From Echinococcus granulosus (taxonomy: Eukaryota > Platyhelminthes > Cestoda > Cyclophyllidea > Taeniidae): 64,000 nt of DNA. The stretch lies in NCBI RefSeq assembly GCF_000524195.1, contig NW_020170431.1, positions 388,268-452,267 on the forward strand, written 5' to 3'. Shown one piece after another: positions 62,375 through 64,000 of the stretch. Position 1 is the first letter of the stretch; each line of letters begins with the position of its first letter. A program made the translations under genes and the position numbers. Below the pieces are notes generated by a model. The model was not told the origin of the DNA. It saw nothing but the letters and a program-made list of their open reading frames with translations, and made no database searches.

Positions 62375-62415
62375 ATTTACTACCAGTATGTGAGGCTGGA
62401 GTAGACCACCCCGGG
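62375..62415 (+). CDS. Exon-like segment of unknown gene
   Basis: Flanked by a very strong pyrimidine tract plus CAG on the left and GTGAGT on the right. One frame is open (LLPVCEAGVDHPG), entering in phase 1 and leaving in phase 0. It could be a coding or 5' UTR exon of a gene continuing right, or chance; no family is recognised. Confidence 0.2.
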
Positions 62416-62975
62416 GTGAGTATATGACATTGGAGGAAACATGTCAAGTGTAAATTAACCTCCGGATTGCATGCTGTGGCCTTCCTCCGTGCAGAAAACT
62501 CCCGTGTCTACAAAAAAAGAAGGCGTACATTTCGATGTAAAGCTGCTACTTCTCCCTCAGTCTGTTTTAAATTGAGGGTTAATTGGGTTGAGATCAGCCT
62601 TGAAGCTTGGAGTTCCTTGGAACGGCATTAAATGCAGCCTTTTAAGGTCGTATCTAATAGAGGTCTTATATGGAGAGTTTAGTGATTTTTCTGGTAGCTT
62701 ATTTGCTCACCAATCGAAGGCCAACTAAAAACTTTATATCTTTTCGAATTCGTTTAATTATTATGGCTGTTGTGGAGAAAACTGATTACCTCCTCCATCA
62801 CTCAACTTTAGTTGATGTCGTACGAATTCAAGCTACTCTACTCATCTGCTGCCAGGATTTGGCAGAAAATTAGAGCAATAATTTTTTAAAAGTTTAAAAA
62901 CATATTTATGTTTTCTCATAAAAATGAAAGTTAACACATGATGTGCTGTTTTGAATTCAACCAATTACCATAAAC

Positions 62976-62997
62976 GCGTGTCACGTATTTGTGACGC
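62976..62997. repeat. Palindromic family site
   Basis: GCGTGTCACGTATTTGTGACGC, imperfect palindrome with 8-9 bp arms, the clearest family member outside WDR6. Confidence 0.5.
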
Positions 62998-64000
62998 CAG
63001 GTATGAATGAGAAAAGTGGAAATTCGCAAACTGGCGATGCTGCTAGCAAAAATGCTAAGCAACGAATCAGAGGCAAGCTTTGTCTGATTTTAGAATTGCC
63101 AGCGTTTTTCGGGAAAGGTGGATAGGAAAGATGGTTTGTGTTGCATTAAATTGTAGTAGAGTGCGGAAATGTTGTCGACACCACCGCCGTCCATTCGGCC
63201 AATAACACCGCATCCTTAAGAAACCTCAGAGTATTAGAAATCCTGGAGAAGAAATGACAGGACCTATTCACATGGTTGTTATTCACTTCCTCCCAATAAT
63301 GTGATTGAATGTTGACTTAATCCTACCACAAGTTGCGATGATTCGTTTTAAATTGTAAGCAATTGTCAAATGCTTTCAAGAGTTTGTACGCAGCATCAGT
63401 CTATTGTTATGGTATCCTCCACTGCTATCTTCATCACTCCTCTTCTTCTCACTTCGCTCCTTCCTATCGCCAGATGTCAATGCGGACTGGTGGTTAGTAT
63501 GGTGTAATGTGGTCCGAACTTATCTATTTGGGAATCCAAAACAAGGTGAACTCTGTAGCAGATTCCAAAGCCAAAACCAAGGCCAACTTCTTTCCTTTGT
63601 TGTACGGCCTTAGAGAAGGTGTGGTATGCAGTTTGAGTCATGCGGAACGTCGCAGGCCGTAGGCAGTATGTAACTTGCGATGGTTTTCAGTTGATGATAC
63701 ACAGACAGATGGATGCATCACATTCTGAGGACGATCATCTACTTCAAAAGGTAATGAAGGATGCCGTGTACCTGTTGCCGTTGATGAAAGAAATCAGGGA
63801 CTAGCATGTCATGGTGAGCTCTTACCTAAACAAGTGATGAGACAAGTGGTCCACACCAACAACTTCTGCGAGGAGAAAATCGTGGTGGTAGCTGCCAAGG
63901 GATTAGATCCCTTCCGCACACCATACATCAACAAATTGTTCATAACGGAAGACTGACCACTGATAAAGGAAGATAGGAAACTGGTAATAAATGACAAAGA

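Larger units (their letters stand above)
55864..64000. other. Region downstream of TOMM40, no confirmed gene
   Basis: 8.1 kb. A 104-codon open frame on the minus strand (57577-57888) matches no family I recognise. Repeats at 58100-58275, 59570-59745 and 62976-62997, a pyrimidine tract at 62200-62372 and one exon-like segment at 62375-62415 are listed separately. The start of another gene beyond the window is possible. Confidence 0.6.

Noticed and set aside
1..64000. Bacterial-style systems (CRISPR, operons, defence islands, prophage)
   Set aside because: The window is intron-rich eukaryotic DNA; no regularly spaced repeats or prokaryotic gene packing exist.

Overview
The window is eukaryotic nuclear DNA from a metazoan, most likely a parasitic flatworm (cestode or trematode). 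The reasons are the gene architecture, with many 29-40 nt GT-AG mini-introns, tiny introns at the 5' end and multi-kilobase introns toward the 3' end of one gene, and a moderately AT-rich, repeat-poor intronic background. The species cannot be named from this sequence. A run of exactly 100 Ns (11071-11170) marks an assembly gap.

Three housekeeping genes are well supported. (1) Minus strand, 48987 down to 3276: a complete WDR6 homologue (tRNA Nm34 methylation cofactor), resolved here into 16 exons with fully consistent reading phases, 1,177 residues spread over 45.7 kb. Seven exons sit in 1.6 kb at the 5' end (47407-48987), separated by introns of 33, 33, 33, 35, 39 and 113 nt. The other nine exons are islands separated by introns of 0.66 to 12.6 kb. 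(2) Plus strand, 49924-53669: a complete CWF19L1 homologue (spliceosome/lariat-debranching associated), 11 exons, 530 residues, head-to-head with WDR6 across a 936 bp intergenic region. (3) Plus strand, 54943-55863: TOMM40 (TOM40 protein-import channel), 306 residues, uninterrupted by introns. The three genes act in tRNA modification, RNA splicing and mitochondrial import; nothing suggests a joint pathway.

Most of the window (about 80%) is intron. Within it I see old dispersed repeats: a ~0.7 kb repeat present twice in direct orientation (14777-15515 and 20108-20805) on either side of WDR6 exon 12; a second repeat at 22200-22505 with a partial inverted copy abutting the N gap (11171-11290); a pair of inverted ~190 bp copies at 58100-58275 and 59570-59745; and a short palindromic family (core GTCACATATATGTGAC) at about ten sites, some copies sharing a second palindrome and a flanking motif. 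The distal region 55864-64000 holds no confirmed gene, although one exon-like segment (62375-62415) follows a long pyrimidine tract. I found no rRNA, tRNA, CRISPR or bacterial-type features.
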